Below the pieces are notes generated by a model. It searched no databases. It worked only from the letters and a program-made list of their open reading frames with translations, and was not told where the DNA came from. Shown here piece after piece: positions 35,371-44,757 of a stretch of DNA of 64,000 nucleotides; position 1 is the stretch's first letter; every line of letters begins with the position of its first letter. Origin of the DNA: Ignavibacteriales bacterium (GTDB lineage: Bacteria; Bacteroidota; Ignavibacteria; Ignavibacteriales; Ignavibacteriaceae); assembly GCA_016707585.1 (NCBI GenBank), contig JADJHL010000009.1, positions 124,001-188,000 of the forward strand. Reading direction: 5' to 3'. The position numbers were made by a program, and so were the translations under genes.

Positions 35371-36042
35371 ATGGCAAAAGAAAAATCTAAGAAGTTATAC
35401 TCTGTGATTACTGGCGATATAGTAAAATCTTCAAAATTATCGCTTGATCAACATAAACAACTTATTAAAGTAATGAGGAGTTGTTCAAAAGACATTTATA
35501 AAGTATTTCCTGATGCTTTAAAATATGAGCCCGAACTTTTCCGTGGTGATAGCTGGCAGCTTCTTATAAAAAGACCTGAACTAGCCTTTAGTATTGCATT
35601 ATTTTATCGCGCTTATTTAAAAGCAAAAATGCAATTAAGTTCAATTGATGCAAGAATGGCAATATCAATTGGGACAGTCGATTTTATTGAATCTTCTTTT
35701 GGTGTTGGTGATGCTTATAAAAATTCAGGAAAAGCACTAGATAAAAAAGGGAAACGTAAACTTAAATTTGTTTCAGATATTATTCTAAATTCAGATGTTA
35801 TTGATCTAATTATTTACAATGCAGACTTTATTTCTTCAAGATGGACAAGCAATCAGTGTAAAATAGTTTTACTTGCATTACAAAATATGGATCAAAGGGC
35901 GATTGCTTCTAAACTTCGAATTACTCAGCAAGCAGTTTCAAAACAGATTGATTCTGCTGGTTGGGCGATTGTGTCTGAGAGTATAGCGTATTTTAAAAAT
36001 GCAATACTTAATACTTCGATTGCTGGAAATAATAAAAAATGA
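35371..36042 (+). CDS. SatD-like protein with C-terminal helix-turn-helix
   Basis: A 223-residue protein. The N-terminal part (YSVITGDIVKSSKLS at 10-24, FRGDSWQLLI near 60) resembles SatD-family proteins; the C-terminal 60 residues (MDQRAIASKLRITQQAVSKQIDSAGW near 175) look like a LuxR/sigma-region-4-type helix-turn-helix. Family members often sit beside DUF3307 membrane proteins, as here (157 bases upstream of one). The function is not established; a regulatory role is plausible, with the palindromes at 36075-36123 as candidate targets. Confidence 0.75.
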   Translation: MAKEKSKKLYSVITGDIVKSSKLSLDQHKQLIKVMRSCSKDIYKVFPDALKYEPELFRGDSWQLLIKRPELAFSIALFYRAYLKAKMQLSSIDARMAISIGTVDFIESSFGVGDAYKNSGKALDKKGKRKLKFVSDIILNSDVIDLIIYNADFISSRWTSNQCKIVLLALQNMDQRAIASKLRITQQAVSKQIDSAGWAIVSESIAYFKNAILNTSIAGNNKK

Positions 36043-36074
36043 TTATATAAGCTTCAAAACTTGTATTTGCACAA

Positions 36075-36123
36075 TACAACCTTAAAAGGTTGTATTTATT
36101 AATTACAACCTTTTAAGGTTGTA
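36075..36123. repeat. Pair of mutually inverted 20-base palindromes
   Basis: TACAACCTTAAAAGGTTGTA (36075-36094) and TACAACCTTTTAAGGTTGTA (36104-36123) are exact reverse complements of one another and each is itself nearly palindromic (9-bp arms, two central bases). A 9-base spacer separates them. They lie between the SatD-like and DUF3307 genes. They may be operators, a hairpin, or a REP-like dispersed element without the GTAG tag. Confidence 0.85.
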
Positions 36124-36199
36124 AACTAAAATTGTGATGCTTAATGATTAAAGTAGGCTATAAAAGCTATTAAGCTTATATAAGTTTATAGAATATTTA

Positions 36200-36961
36200 A
36201 TGGATGAAAATTCAATGAGCAATATGTTAACCCAAATATTAGTGCCATTATTAGCTGCGCATTTTCTTGCAGATTTTATCCTTCAAACAGATGAAGATGT
36301 AAAACGTAAACAAAGTATTTTAGTTTTTAGTAAACATATAGTTCTTGTTACATTACTTAGTTATCTATTTGTAGGAAGTTGGCACTGTTTTACAATCCCT
36401 TTGGTAATATTAGTAAGTCATGCAGTAATTGATTTATTAAAAAAAACAATTAAGAAAGATTCAATAACAATATTCTTAATTGATCAAGTTGCACATTATT
36501 TAGTGATTATTGGTTTGTCAATTTATATGCAGAATAAACTTTCTCAAGATGTGACAAATCTATTTTGGTATAATACATGGGCAAGTGTTTATGCAAAAAC
36601 ATTGATAATTATTATCGCTTTGATATTAGTAACAAAGTTTAGCAGCATAATAATCAGTTACATAATAAGACCATTTCAAATAAAAATATTTAAAGGTGAA
36701 AACAACAATAAAGATGAAATAAAAACAGGAAGAATTATAGGCTATCTTGAAAGAATTATTATTCTTGTTTTATTTCTTGCTGAGTTACCAGCGGTTGTTG
36801 GTTTTTTAATTACTGCTAAATCGATATTACGATATGCGGAAATTAAAAATGAAAAAGATAAGGTTATGGTAGAGTATGTTTTAATAGGCACGCTATTAAG
36901 TTTTACAATTGGAATATCAATTGCATTTATTACAACTAAAGTAATTTTATTTATTTATTAA
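36200..36961 (+). CDS. DUF3307-type membrane protein
   Basis: A 253-residue polytopic protein. The N-terminal part (LAAHFLADFILQTDEDVKRK near 20, VILVSHAVIDLLKK near 72, FLIDQVAHYLVI near 92) matches DUF3307, a membrane family of unknown function. The C-terminal half adds about four more helices. An internal ATG at codon 6 (MSNMLTQ) could be the start. Paired with the SatD-like gene. Convergent with gltX. Confidence 0.78.
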   Translation: MDENSMSNMLTQILVPLLAAHFLADFILQTDEDVKRKQSILVFSKHIVLVTLLSYLFVGSWHCFTIPLVILVSHAVIDLLKKTIKKDSITIFLIDQVAHYLVIIGLSIYMQNKLSQDVTNLFWYNTWASVYAKTLIIIIALILVTKFSSIIISYIIRPFQIKIFKGENNNKDEIKTGRIIGYLERIIILVLFLAELPAVVGFLITAKSILRYAEIKNEKDKVMVEYVLIGTLLSFTIGISIAFITTKVILFIY

Positions 36962-36968
36962 TTAAAAA

Positions 36969-38429
36969 TCAAACTGAAATATTTTTAATTGCAGTTTCAA
37001 TCCTTTTAACAACTTCATCCTTACCAAGAATAAAAAGTAAATCAAACATTCCAGGTCCAGTACTTTGCCCAGAAACTGCGAGTCTTAACGGATGAATTAG
37101 TTTTCCTTTCCCAACATTTATTTCTTCTGAAACTTTGGCAAGAGCGTGTTCAAAATCTTCTTTGGTTGGATTATTTAATAAAGCAAATTCTTGTTTTAGT
37201 TTATTTAAATGTTCAGGTGTTTCTGGTTTCCAATTTTTCTCAATAGATTTTTGCTCATACTCAGCTGGAGTAACGTAAAAGTAGGTGCAAGTATCTATAA
37301 ATTCTTTTATGAATGATACTCTCTCTTTCATTGCTTCAATAATTAATTTCAAATAATTATCCGAATAATTTTGGTTTTTGAATTCAGACTTTTGAATTTC
37401 ATCTTTTAATAAATTAAGTAATTCTTCAATTGATTTTTTACGAAGATGTTCAGCATTTAACCAGTTTAACTTTTGAAGATCAAAAACTGCTCCTGCTTTG
37501 TTAACTCTTTCTAAAGTAAAACGGGAAATCAATTCATCCATATAATAAAATTCTTTGTCATCTCCAGCATTCCATCCAAGCAAAGCAACAAAATTTACAA
37601 GTGCATCTTTCAAAAATCCTTTATCTCGATAATCCTCAACTGCAACATCACCTTGTCGTTTAGAAAGCTTTGAACGATCAGGATTTAGAAGGAGTGGAAG
37701 GTGAGCAAATATTGGTCGTTCCCAGCCAAAAGCATCATAAAGTAAAACGTGTTTTGGAGTTGAGGAGAGCCATTCTTCACCACGAATAACATGAGTAATT
37801 TTCATCAAATGATCATCAACTACATTTGCAAGATGATAGGTTGGATAATTATCACTTTTAATTAAAACCTGATCATCAACATTATTACTTTCAAATTCAA
37901 CATGTTCTCGAACAATATCATCAAACTTAATTGTGTTATTTCCCTCTACGTTTAATCTTACAACTTTTGGAATTCCAGCATTAAGATTGTTTTCAATTTC
38001 TTTTTTAGATAAGTGAAGACAATGTTTATCATACTTTGCTTGTGGTAATTTTTGTTTTTCTTGTTCTTCTTTTAAAGTCTTTAGTCTTTCCGGAGTACAG
38101 AAACAATAATATGCTTTGCCTTTTTCTATTAACTCATCAGCATATTTTTTATAAATATCTAATCTTTGAGATTGCATATATGGGCCATAATTTCCGCCAG
38201 TTTCTGGTCCTTCATCAAAATTTAATCCAGCCCACATTAGGGCTTTGATTAAATTCTCAACAGCACCTTCAACATATCTGTTACGATCAGTGTCTTCAAT
38301 CCTTAAAACGAAAGTGCCGTTATTTTTTTTAGCAAAAAGATAGTTGTATAAGGCTGTTCGTAATCCACCAACGTGTAAATAGCCTGTTGGACTTGGCGCA
38401 AATCGAACTCGTGGTGTTTCATTAATCAT
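36969..38429 (-). CDS. gltX: Glutamyl-tRNA synthetase
   Basis: A 486-residue class I synthetase. HIGH motif is RFAPSPTGYLHVGGLRTAL at 8-26; the KLSKRQG motif is near residue 252; the anticodon-binding helical domain occupies about 330-486. Length is normal for bacterial GluRS. It is the last gene of a minus-strand run below the hybrid kinase; a strong hairpin separates the two. Confidence 0.97.
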   Translation of the reverse strand: MINETPRVRFAPSPTGYLHVGGLRTALYNYLFAKKNNGTFVLRIEDTDRNRYVEGAVENLIKALMWAGLNFDEGPETGGNYGPYMQSQRLDIYKKYADELIEKGKAYYCFCTPERLKTLKEEQEKQKLPQAKYDKHCLHLSKKEIENNLNAGIPKVVRLNVEGNNTIKFDDIVREHVEFESNNVDDQVLIKSDNYPTYHLANVVDDHLMKITHVIRGEEWLSSTPKHVLLYDAFGWERPIFAHLPLLLNPDRSKLSKRQGDVAVEDYRDKGFLKDALVNFVALLGWNAGDDKEFYYMDELISRFTLERVNKAGAVFDLQKLNWLNAEHLRKKSIEELLNLLKDEIQKSEFKNQNYSDNYLKLIIEAMKERVSFIKEFIDTCTYFYVTPAEYEQKSIEKNWKPETPEHLNKLKQEFALLNNPTKEDFEHALAKVSEEINVGKGKLIHPLRLAVSGQSTGPGMFDLLFILGKDEVVKRIETAIKNISV

Positions 38430-38454
38430 TTTGTGGAATTCCTATAAAATTGAA

Positions 38455-38484
38455 TGCGTAAAAATACAAAAGTATTTTTACGCA
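38455..38484 (-). terminator. Long hairpin between hybrid kinase and gltX
   Basis: Perfect 13-bp stem (TGCGTAAAAATAC with GTATTTTTACGCA) with a 4-base loop, 25 bases after the kinase stop and 26 bases before the gltX start, reading on the minus strand. No solid T tract follows, so it may be an attenuator or processing structure and not a classical terminator. Confidence 0.55.
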
Positions 38485-38508
38485 AATTAAAAGTGAGATT
38501 GATATAAT

Positions 38509-40869
38509 CTAAAACCTTGAAGTTTTTTTCTCGGTGTAGTATTTAACTTTTTCTATAAACTCCTGGCTATCTATCGGTTTTGGTATATAATCAGTAGCGC
38601 CAGCTTCCAAACATTTTTCACGATCACCTTTCATAGCAAAAGCTGTAAGTGCAATAATTGGAGTTTCTCTATAATCATCAAGTTCACGAATTTTTTGTGT
38701 TGCTTCAAATCCGTTCATAACAGGCATTTGCATATCCATTAATATTAAATCATAATGTTGTGTTTGAACCTGCTCGTATGCTTGTAATCCGTTTTCTACT
38801 ACAACTATTGACTCAAAATTATTTTTCTTAAGTAATCTTGTAACAATAATTTGTGAATGTTTATAATCTTCTACTAATAATATCTTAACAGAATCTTTGG
38901 ATTCTTTTACTTCTTCAGGAGTTGCTGGTTCATCAAAACGATTTATCATTGCATTCACAGTCTCTGCAAGATCTTCAATATTTGTGCTGCTCTTATGTAA
39001 TAAATCTGCAAACAAACCATCAATCTTTTTAAGATCATCCTGGTAAGATTCTTTACCAGTATAAATTATAATTGGAAGTTTAGAAAAACTTTTATTTGAT
39101 TTTATCATCTTGATTAAATCAAATCCATTTACAACCGGCATATCAAGATCAATAATTGCAAGATCAAGGTTAAGATTTTCAATCATACCAATCACTTTTG
39201 ATGATTGATGTTCTGCTATTGCATTAAATCCAGCTTGCTCAACAGCTTCTTTAATAAGATTTAATGTAGGTATGTCATCATCAACAATAAGAATGTTGGA
39301 ATCTTTTTTTAGTTTATAACTTGTAAGCACTTCTACTAGATATTTGTAGTTGATTGGCTTAACAAAGTATTCAACTGCTCCCATCATAAAAGCTTTTTGT
39401 TGCTCAGCTTCAACAGAACAAACAATAACAGGCATATGCTTTGTTAGTGGACTTTCTCTAAACTGTTTTAATAGTTCAAATCCATTTGCATCAGGCAGAA
39501 TGATATCCATAATTACAGCTAAAAACTGTTGGGATTCAACAATCTTCATTGCTTGCTGAGCAGAGTTTACGATTGTTGGTTCGTAACCCCATTTGGTAAG
39601 ATAATTGCTTAACAATTTTGATGTAGCATAATCGTCTTCAACAACTAAAACTTTGTTTTTTGTACCAACAGGTTTTGGTAAACCAGCAAGTTGTCCTTCA
39701 ATGGATGAAGACATTTCTGCAGCAACAGAAAAAGTATAAGTTATACCTTTCCCAACTCCGCTTGAAATACTTATATCACCATTTAAAAATTCAATATATT
39801 TTTTAGTTAAGGTTAAACCTAAGCCAGTTAAGTTACCAAATTTTGAATTGTGTAATTCGTTCAGTGAAAAAGGTTGAAAGAACTCAGTACTCTTCTTTGC
39901 GTTTAAACCCGCACTTGTATCAGAAATTCTAAAAACAATTTTTTTAGTATTGGGTGCAGAAACCGTAACTGAAATTTTACCTCGTTCGGTTAGCCTGATT
40001 GAGTTAGTTAAAATATTTAATAAAATATATCTGAGTTTTTGAGTATCAATTTTGATGCTTTCAGGAATTCCGGTATCAATATCAACAACAAATTCTATTC
40101 TTGTTTTTTCAATCTTTGAGCTGAATAATGAAACAACTTCATTTATATAATCTTTAAAATTAACAGATGTTAATCCTACTCGAGTAATACCGCTTTCAAG
40201 TTTACTTAAATCTATTAGATCATTTATTACTGAAAGAAGTTCAAAAGCATTCTCTTTTAAAGTGCCAACATATTCAGTTTGAGAAGGAGAGAGGTTTTCT
40301 TCGTTTAATAAAGAAGCAAAACCCATAATGCTGTTTGTTGGTGTTCTAAGTTCCTGAGCAATATTTGCAATAATTGAACTTAATGAACTATTAAGTATTC
40401 CTTTGTTTCCGATCCATAATTTTAAAAGATTTTTTAAGCTTTCACTTATTGTTTCAATATTATCAATTTCACTTGTAGTAAAATCTGATTTCTTCGCAAG
40501 TTTTAACATTGCTGTTTGTCCATCAGCAATGGTTAAAAGTACACAACCTTCGTTTATAATATGATCAGTAATATTGAATGAACAATTTGTTTGCTTTACA
40601 AATTGGCTTGTTTGATTATTTTGGGTAAGGTTTTTACAATTTGGACAGGTTATTTGAACATCACTTGAGAGAGATTTTTTTGCTGTTGCAGATTTACCGA
40701 TTAGTTCTAAACCGGAACTATTATTAATCTTAAATATAGCAGCAGCTTCTAATTCAAATTCTTTAACTATAAAATCGCACAACTTACTCGGAAAATCTGC
40801 TGATGACCTTGTTGCAGCCTGTATGAGTTCATTATACTTGCCTAAAAAATCTATTTTTGAACTTTGCAT
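38509..40869 (-). CDS. Hybrid histidine kinase-like protein with three receivers; phosphoacceptor His replaced by Gln
   Basis: A 786-residue multi-domain signalling protein. An N-terminal GAF-like region (1-150) holds Cys in CPNCKNL and later NCSF and GCVLL. A dimerisation/HisKA-like helix at 165-230 reads AQELRTPTNS where kinases have SHELRTP; the codon at 40354-40356 is CAG, so residue 172 is Gln. The HATPase domain (270-400) has the N-box, but the G1 motif is DTSAGL and not DTGxG. Three receiver domains follow with intact aspartates (MDIILPD, IDLDMP, MDMQMP) and Lys. It may receive phosphate from a separate kinase or act without autophosphorylation. Confidence 0.88.
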   Translation of the reverse strand: MQSSKIDFLGKYNELIQAATRSSADFPSKLCDFIVKEFELEAAAIFKINNSSGLELIGKSATAKKSLSSDVQITCPNCKNLTQNNQTSQFVKQTNCSFNITDHIINEGCVLLTIADGQTAMLKLAKKSDFTTSEIDNIETISESLKNLLKLWIGNKGILNSSLSSIIANIAQELRTPTNSIMGFASLLNEENLSPSQTEYVGTLKENAFELLSVINDLIDLSKLESGITRVGLTSVNFKDYINEVVSLFSSKIEKTRIEFVVDIDTGIPESIKIDTQKLRYILLNILTNSIRLTERGKISVTVSAPNTKKIVFRISDTSAGLNAKKSTEFFQPFSLNELHNSKFGNLTGLGLTLTKKYIEFLNGDISISSGVGKGITYTFSVAAEMSSSIEGQLAGLPKPVGTKNKVLVVEDDYATSKLLSNYLTKWGYEPTIVNSAQQAMKIVESQQFLAVIMDIILPDANGFELLKQFRESPLTKHMPVIVCSVEAEQQKAFMMGAVEYFVKPINYKYLVEVLTSYKLKKDSNILIVDDDIPTLNLIKEAVEQAGFNAIAEHQSSKVIGMIENLNLDLAIIDLDMPVVNGFDLIKMIKSNKSFSKLPIIIYTGKESYQDDLKKIDGLFADLLHKSSTNIEDLAETVNAMINRFDEPATPEEVKESKDSVKILLVEDYKHSQIIVTRLLKKNNFESIVVVENGLQAYEQVQTQHYDLILMDMQMPVMNGFEATQKIRELDDYRETPIIALTAFAMKGDREKCLEAGATDYIPKPIDSQEFIEKVKYYTEKKTSRF

Positions 40870-41152
40870 ATTCCCTTTAACAATTCTGTAGATTTATTTA
40901 TTAATTATTAATTAGACTTTTGATTTTTTGATATCTTAAAATTACACAATACTAAGCTATATTTCTAAAAACTTTGAAATAAAGTAAACGTAAATCTATA
41001 AAAATCTTACAATTTTCATAATAAGCTAAGACATTCCAAAAATATAGGATAAAATTTAAAATTGATTTTGTCTCAATTATTGGTAAATAAATAATATGGT
41101 ATTGATAAAACCTGTAGCTTAACTTAGTTTTCTACAAAAAAACTGCTAATTT

Positions 41153-44100
41153 TTGAAATCGTTTAAGCATTACACTATAATATTCGTATTTTTTTTGATT
41201 TGGTTTACCCAAGCCAAAGCACAAAATGATTATAATTCTGTTTTAGTAACTGATACAATTGCTATAAACTTTCAAAACCATTATACAATTTCTCAAGTTC
41301 ATATCTTACCAAATACAGAAAGTATTTATTTAAAAGGTAAAAAACTTTATTCAGAAGATTATACATTCAAATATTCTGAAGGCAACTTTAGTCTTTCAAG
41401 TTCGCTGCCTTACTCGATTTTTGATACACTTATTGTAACATATCGATCACTAAAACTAAATCTAAAAAAAGAATACAAAAGAAGAAGCTTAGTTATTAAG
41501 TATGATGAAAAATTTGGAGACACAATTAGTGTTCTTACCACAACATCTACTGGATTATCACCTGATGCAATTTTTGGTTCCGATATGCAAAAAAGTGGAA
41601 CAATAGTTCGTGGTTTTACTGTTGGTACAACAAAAGATTTTTCATTAAGTAGCGGATTAAGATTGCAACTTTCGGGCAAGATTTCTGAAGATATAGAAAT
41701 TGTTGCAGCATTAACAGATGAAAACACACCAATTCAACCTGAAGGCAATACTGAACGACTTGAAGAGCTTGATAAAGTTTTTATCCAGATGAAACACCCA
41801 AATGTTGTTGGCACTTTTGGTGATTACCAGTTAACACAAAGATCTGGTGAGTTTGGTGTTATTGATAGAAAGCTGCAAGGTTTGATGGGCGAATTTAATT
41901 ATGGTGATGTTTCCGGCTATCTCTCAATTGCAAACTCAAGAGGAAAATTTAATAGCAATAGTTTAATTGGATTGGATGGAACTCAAGGTCCATATCGTTT
42001 AGGTGGAATTAATAATGAACGTGATATTATCATTATTGCAGGAACCGAAAAAGTTTTTCTCGATGGAATTGAAATGAAGCGTGGTGAAAATAATGATTAC
42101 ACCATTGAATACTCTAACGCAACAATTACTTTTACTCCAAATAGATTGATTACATCTGCAAGCAGAATTAATGTTGATTTTGAATATACTGATAGACAAT
42201 TTGCTCGCAGTTTTTTTGGTTCCGGAACATCAGCAAAATTTTTTAATGATAAACTAAAAGTAAAATTTCAATATTTGCGAGAAGGCGATGATCAAGATGC
42301 GCCAATCGATATTTCCTTAAGTGATGACGATAAAAATATTTTAGCTCAAGCCGGTGATGATCGAAATAAAGCAGTAAAATCGGGCGTAAAACTTGCGGAG
42401 CCGGATTCACTAGGACAGATAAAAGGTATTTACACAAAAGTTGATACTACAATTAATTCTGTAGCATTTACTTATTATGTTTATAATCCCGGCGATTCAC
42501 TTTCCTTATACACAGTAAGTTTTAGTTATGTTGGCGAAGGTAAAGGTGATTACAATCGCCAGAGTTTAGGTTATTATAATTTTGTTGGAATCGGAAGTGG
42601 TAATTATTTGCCGATAATCTATCTGCCAACTCCACAGTTAAAACAAATAGGAAATATTTCAATTGATGTTAAGCCATTTGAAAATGTAATTCTAAGTTTA
42701 GAGTATGCGGGAAGTTTGTGGGATAAAAACAGAATGTCTGCAATTGATGAAGGTGATAATTATGGTTATGCAAGAAATATTTCACTAAAAGTTTTGCCTA
42801 CTCAAATTTTACTTGGAGATTTAAATTTTGGCAAAGCTGGATTTTCTTACCGCGATAGATTTGTTCAGGGTAAATTTACTTCCTTAGATAGATTTGATGA
42901 TGTTGAGTTTAATAGAAATTATAACTCTGCTAATCAAACAAAAATTAACGACGAATCTTTACGTGAAATTGGAGTATCACTCCAACCAATTCAGGAATTT
43001 ACTATTAATTCTACTTCCGGATTTTTACGAAAAGGTGATGATTTTTCTTCCGATCGATTCAATAATCTTATAAGATTTACAGATACAAAAGACTTTAACT
43101 TTGAATACAATCTTGATTATGTAAAATCAAAAACAGCATTTCTAAAAAGTAATTGGTTAAGACATAAAGCAAATGCTTTTTATACTTTATGGTTATTTAA
43201 ACCTGGATTTGAATTTTTAGCTGAAGATAAACAGGATAAACAAATTCAAAAAGATTCTTTGCTTACCGGAAGTTTAAAGTATTTTGAATATTCACCTTAT
43301 CTTGAATTGATTGAGTATTATGGGTTTAAAATTATTACAAAATATTCTTTGCGTGATGATTATTTACCGTTAAATGGGTTGATGCTCAAGGAATCAAAAT
43401 CCAAAACTTATTCGCTTGAAATGAATTATTCAGGATTAAAAGAAGTAAGTACAAATCTTGTTTTAACTTTTAGAAATAAAAAATACGATGGACTTTTTAG
43501 AACAAAAGGTTTGCTTGATAATGAAACAATTTTAATTCGTTCGCGAACTAAGTTTGTATTTTGGGAACGATTATTAAACGGTGATTTGTATTATGAAGTC
43601 TCAACTCAAAAATCTGCAAAACTGCAAAAAGTTTTTGTACGTGTAGAGCAGGGAACAGGCAACTATATTTTTCTTGGTGATTTGAACAACAATGGTATTG
43701 CGGATGAAAATGAATTTGAACCAACTTTATACGATGGTGATTATATCCAGGTAACAATTCCAACGGATGAACTTTTCCCTGTTATCGATTTAAAAACAAG
43801 CACAAGATGGAAAATAAATTTTGCGGAACTTATAGATAAAAATTCATTTATCGGACAAATTATAAGTCCAATCTCATCTGAAACTTTCTGGAGAATTGAA
43901 GAGAACAGCCGCGAGACGAATTATGCAAATATTTATTTGTTAAATTTTTCAACATTTCAGAATGAAAGCTCAACTATACGCGGTTCAAATTATATTCAGC
44001 AAGATGTTTTTCTATTTGAAAATGATCAGGAACTTTCACTTAGATTTAGATATTCACAACGAACAGCATTAAGTCAATTCAGCTCTGGATTTGAACGATA

Positions 44101-44626
44101 TTACAATCGTGAACGTAGTTTAAGAATTAAGTTTAAAATGATAAAAGAAATATCAAATCAAACTGATATTGTATTTCAGGATGATAACGTTTCTGCAATC
44201 GAAAGTTCTAACAGGACGAGACAAATAAATTCTAATAATGTTATATCAGAATTTTCTTACAGACCTGATAGAAATATAGAAGTTGGATTTCGTATTAAAG
44301 CTGGCAGAAGTGAAGATGGCTATCCAGTAACTCCAACAATTATTGATTTGAATTCCCAGTTAATCAGATTTAATCTTTCATTTCTGGGAACAGGAAGATT
44401 GAGAGTTGAAATTGAACGTAACGAACTTATTGCAAACACAACTCAAAATTTAATTCCGTATGAACTTACGGCAGGAAACCAAATAGGTAAAAATTATTTT
44501 TGGCGATTAAATTTTGATTACAAACTTTCGTCTTTTTTGCAAACAACAATCAGTTATGATGGAAGAGTGCAGGGAACAAACAAAGTTATTCATACAGCAA
44601 AAGCCGAAGCAAGAGCATATTTTTAA
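41153..44626 (+). CDS. Very large outer-membrane beta-barrel protein, function unknown
   Basis: A 1157-residue exported protein starting at TTG 41153 (a stop lies two codons upstream and no ATG precedes the signal peptide, residues 1-24). Two beta-sandwich-like segments at the N-terminus are followed by a conserved block (SGTIVRGFTVGTT near 149, AALTDENTPIQPEGNTERL near 185, VGTFGDYQLTQ near 218) that I recall from uncharacterised large proteins of the FCB group. The remainder is alternating beta strands, ending AEARAYF, typical of outer-membrane barrels. It has no T9SS tail. Role unknown. Confidence 0.8.
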   Translation: MKSFKHYTIIFVFFLIWFTQAKAQNDYNSVLVTDTIAINFQNHYTISQVHILPNTESIYLKGKKLYSEDYTFKYSEGNFSLSSSLPYSIFDTLIVTYRSLKLNLKKEYKRRSLVIKYDEKFGDTISVLTTTSTGLSPDAIFGSDMQKSGTIVRGFTVGTTKDFSLSSGLRLQLSGKISEDIEIVAALTDENTPIQPEGNTERLEELDKVFIQMKHPNVVGTFGDYQLTQRSGEFGVIDRKLQGLMGEFNYGDVSGYLSIANSRGKFNSNSLIGLDGTQGPYRLGGINNERDIIIIAGTEKVFLDGIEMKRGENNDYTIEYSNATITFTPNRLITSASRINVDFEYTDRQFARSFFGSGTSAKFFNDKLKVKFQYLREGDDQDAPIDISLSDDDKNILAQAGDDRNKAVKSGVKLAEPDSLGQIKGIYTKVDTTINSVAFTYYVYNPGDSLSLYTVSFSYVGEGKGDYNRQSLGYYNFVGIGSGNYLPIIYLPTPQLKQIGNISIDVKPFENVILSLEYAGSLWDKNRMSAIDEGDNYGYARNISLKVLPTQILLGDLNFGKAGFSYRDRFVQGKFTSLDRFDDVEFNRNYNSANQTKINDESLREIGVSLQPIQEFTINSTSGFLRKGDDFSSDRFNNLIRFTDTKDFNFEYNLDYVKSKTAFLKSNWLRHKANAFYTLWLFKPGFEFLAEDKQDKQIQKDSLLTGSLKYFEYSPYLELIEYYGFKIITKYSLRDDYLPLNGLMLKESKSKTYSLEMNYSGLKEVSTNLVLTFRNKKYDGLFRTKGLLDNETILIRSRTKFVFWERLLNGDLYYEVSTQKSAKLQKVFVRVEQGTGNYIFLGDLNNNGIADENEFEPTLYDGDYIQVTIPTDELFPVIDLKTSTRWKINFAELIDKNSFIGQIISPISSETFWRIEENSRETNYANIYLLNFSTFQNESSTIRGSNYIQQDVFLFENDQELSLRFRYSQRTALSQFSSGFERYYNRERSLRIKFKMIKEISNQTDIVFQDDNVSAIESSNRTRQINSNNVISEFSYRPDRNIEVGFRIKAGRSEDGYPVTPTIIDLNSQLIRFNLSFLGTGRLRVEIERNELIANTTQNLIPYELTAGNQIGKNYFWRLNFDYKLSSFLQTTISYDGRVQGTNKVIHTAKAEARAYF

Positions 44627-44660
44627 TGTATAATTTAGAATGAATAATGTACAATTAAAA

Positions 44661-44747
44661 ACTTAGTGTTTCTTAGTGCTCTGAGTGACTTAGTGGTAAA
44701 TCTCTTTTCTCACCACATAGACACTAAGTACACTTAGTTTCACTTAG
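44661..44747. repeat. Imperfect inverted repeat (CTTAGTG family)
   Basis: Left arm with CTTAGTG...CTTAGTGGT and right arm with ACCAC...CACTAAG...CACTTAG form an imperfect hairpin over 87 bases between the large outer-membrane gene and the NUDIX gene. Similar CTTAGTG/CACTAAG sequences are a common intergenic repeat type in related genomes (recollection). Confidence 0.6.
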
Positions 44748-44757
44748 AAAGAATAAA

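Noticed and set aside
41410..42437. Antisense frames opposite the large outer-membrane gene
   Set aside because: Overlap a clear coding strand with signal peptide; no independent support.
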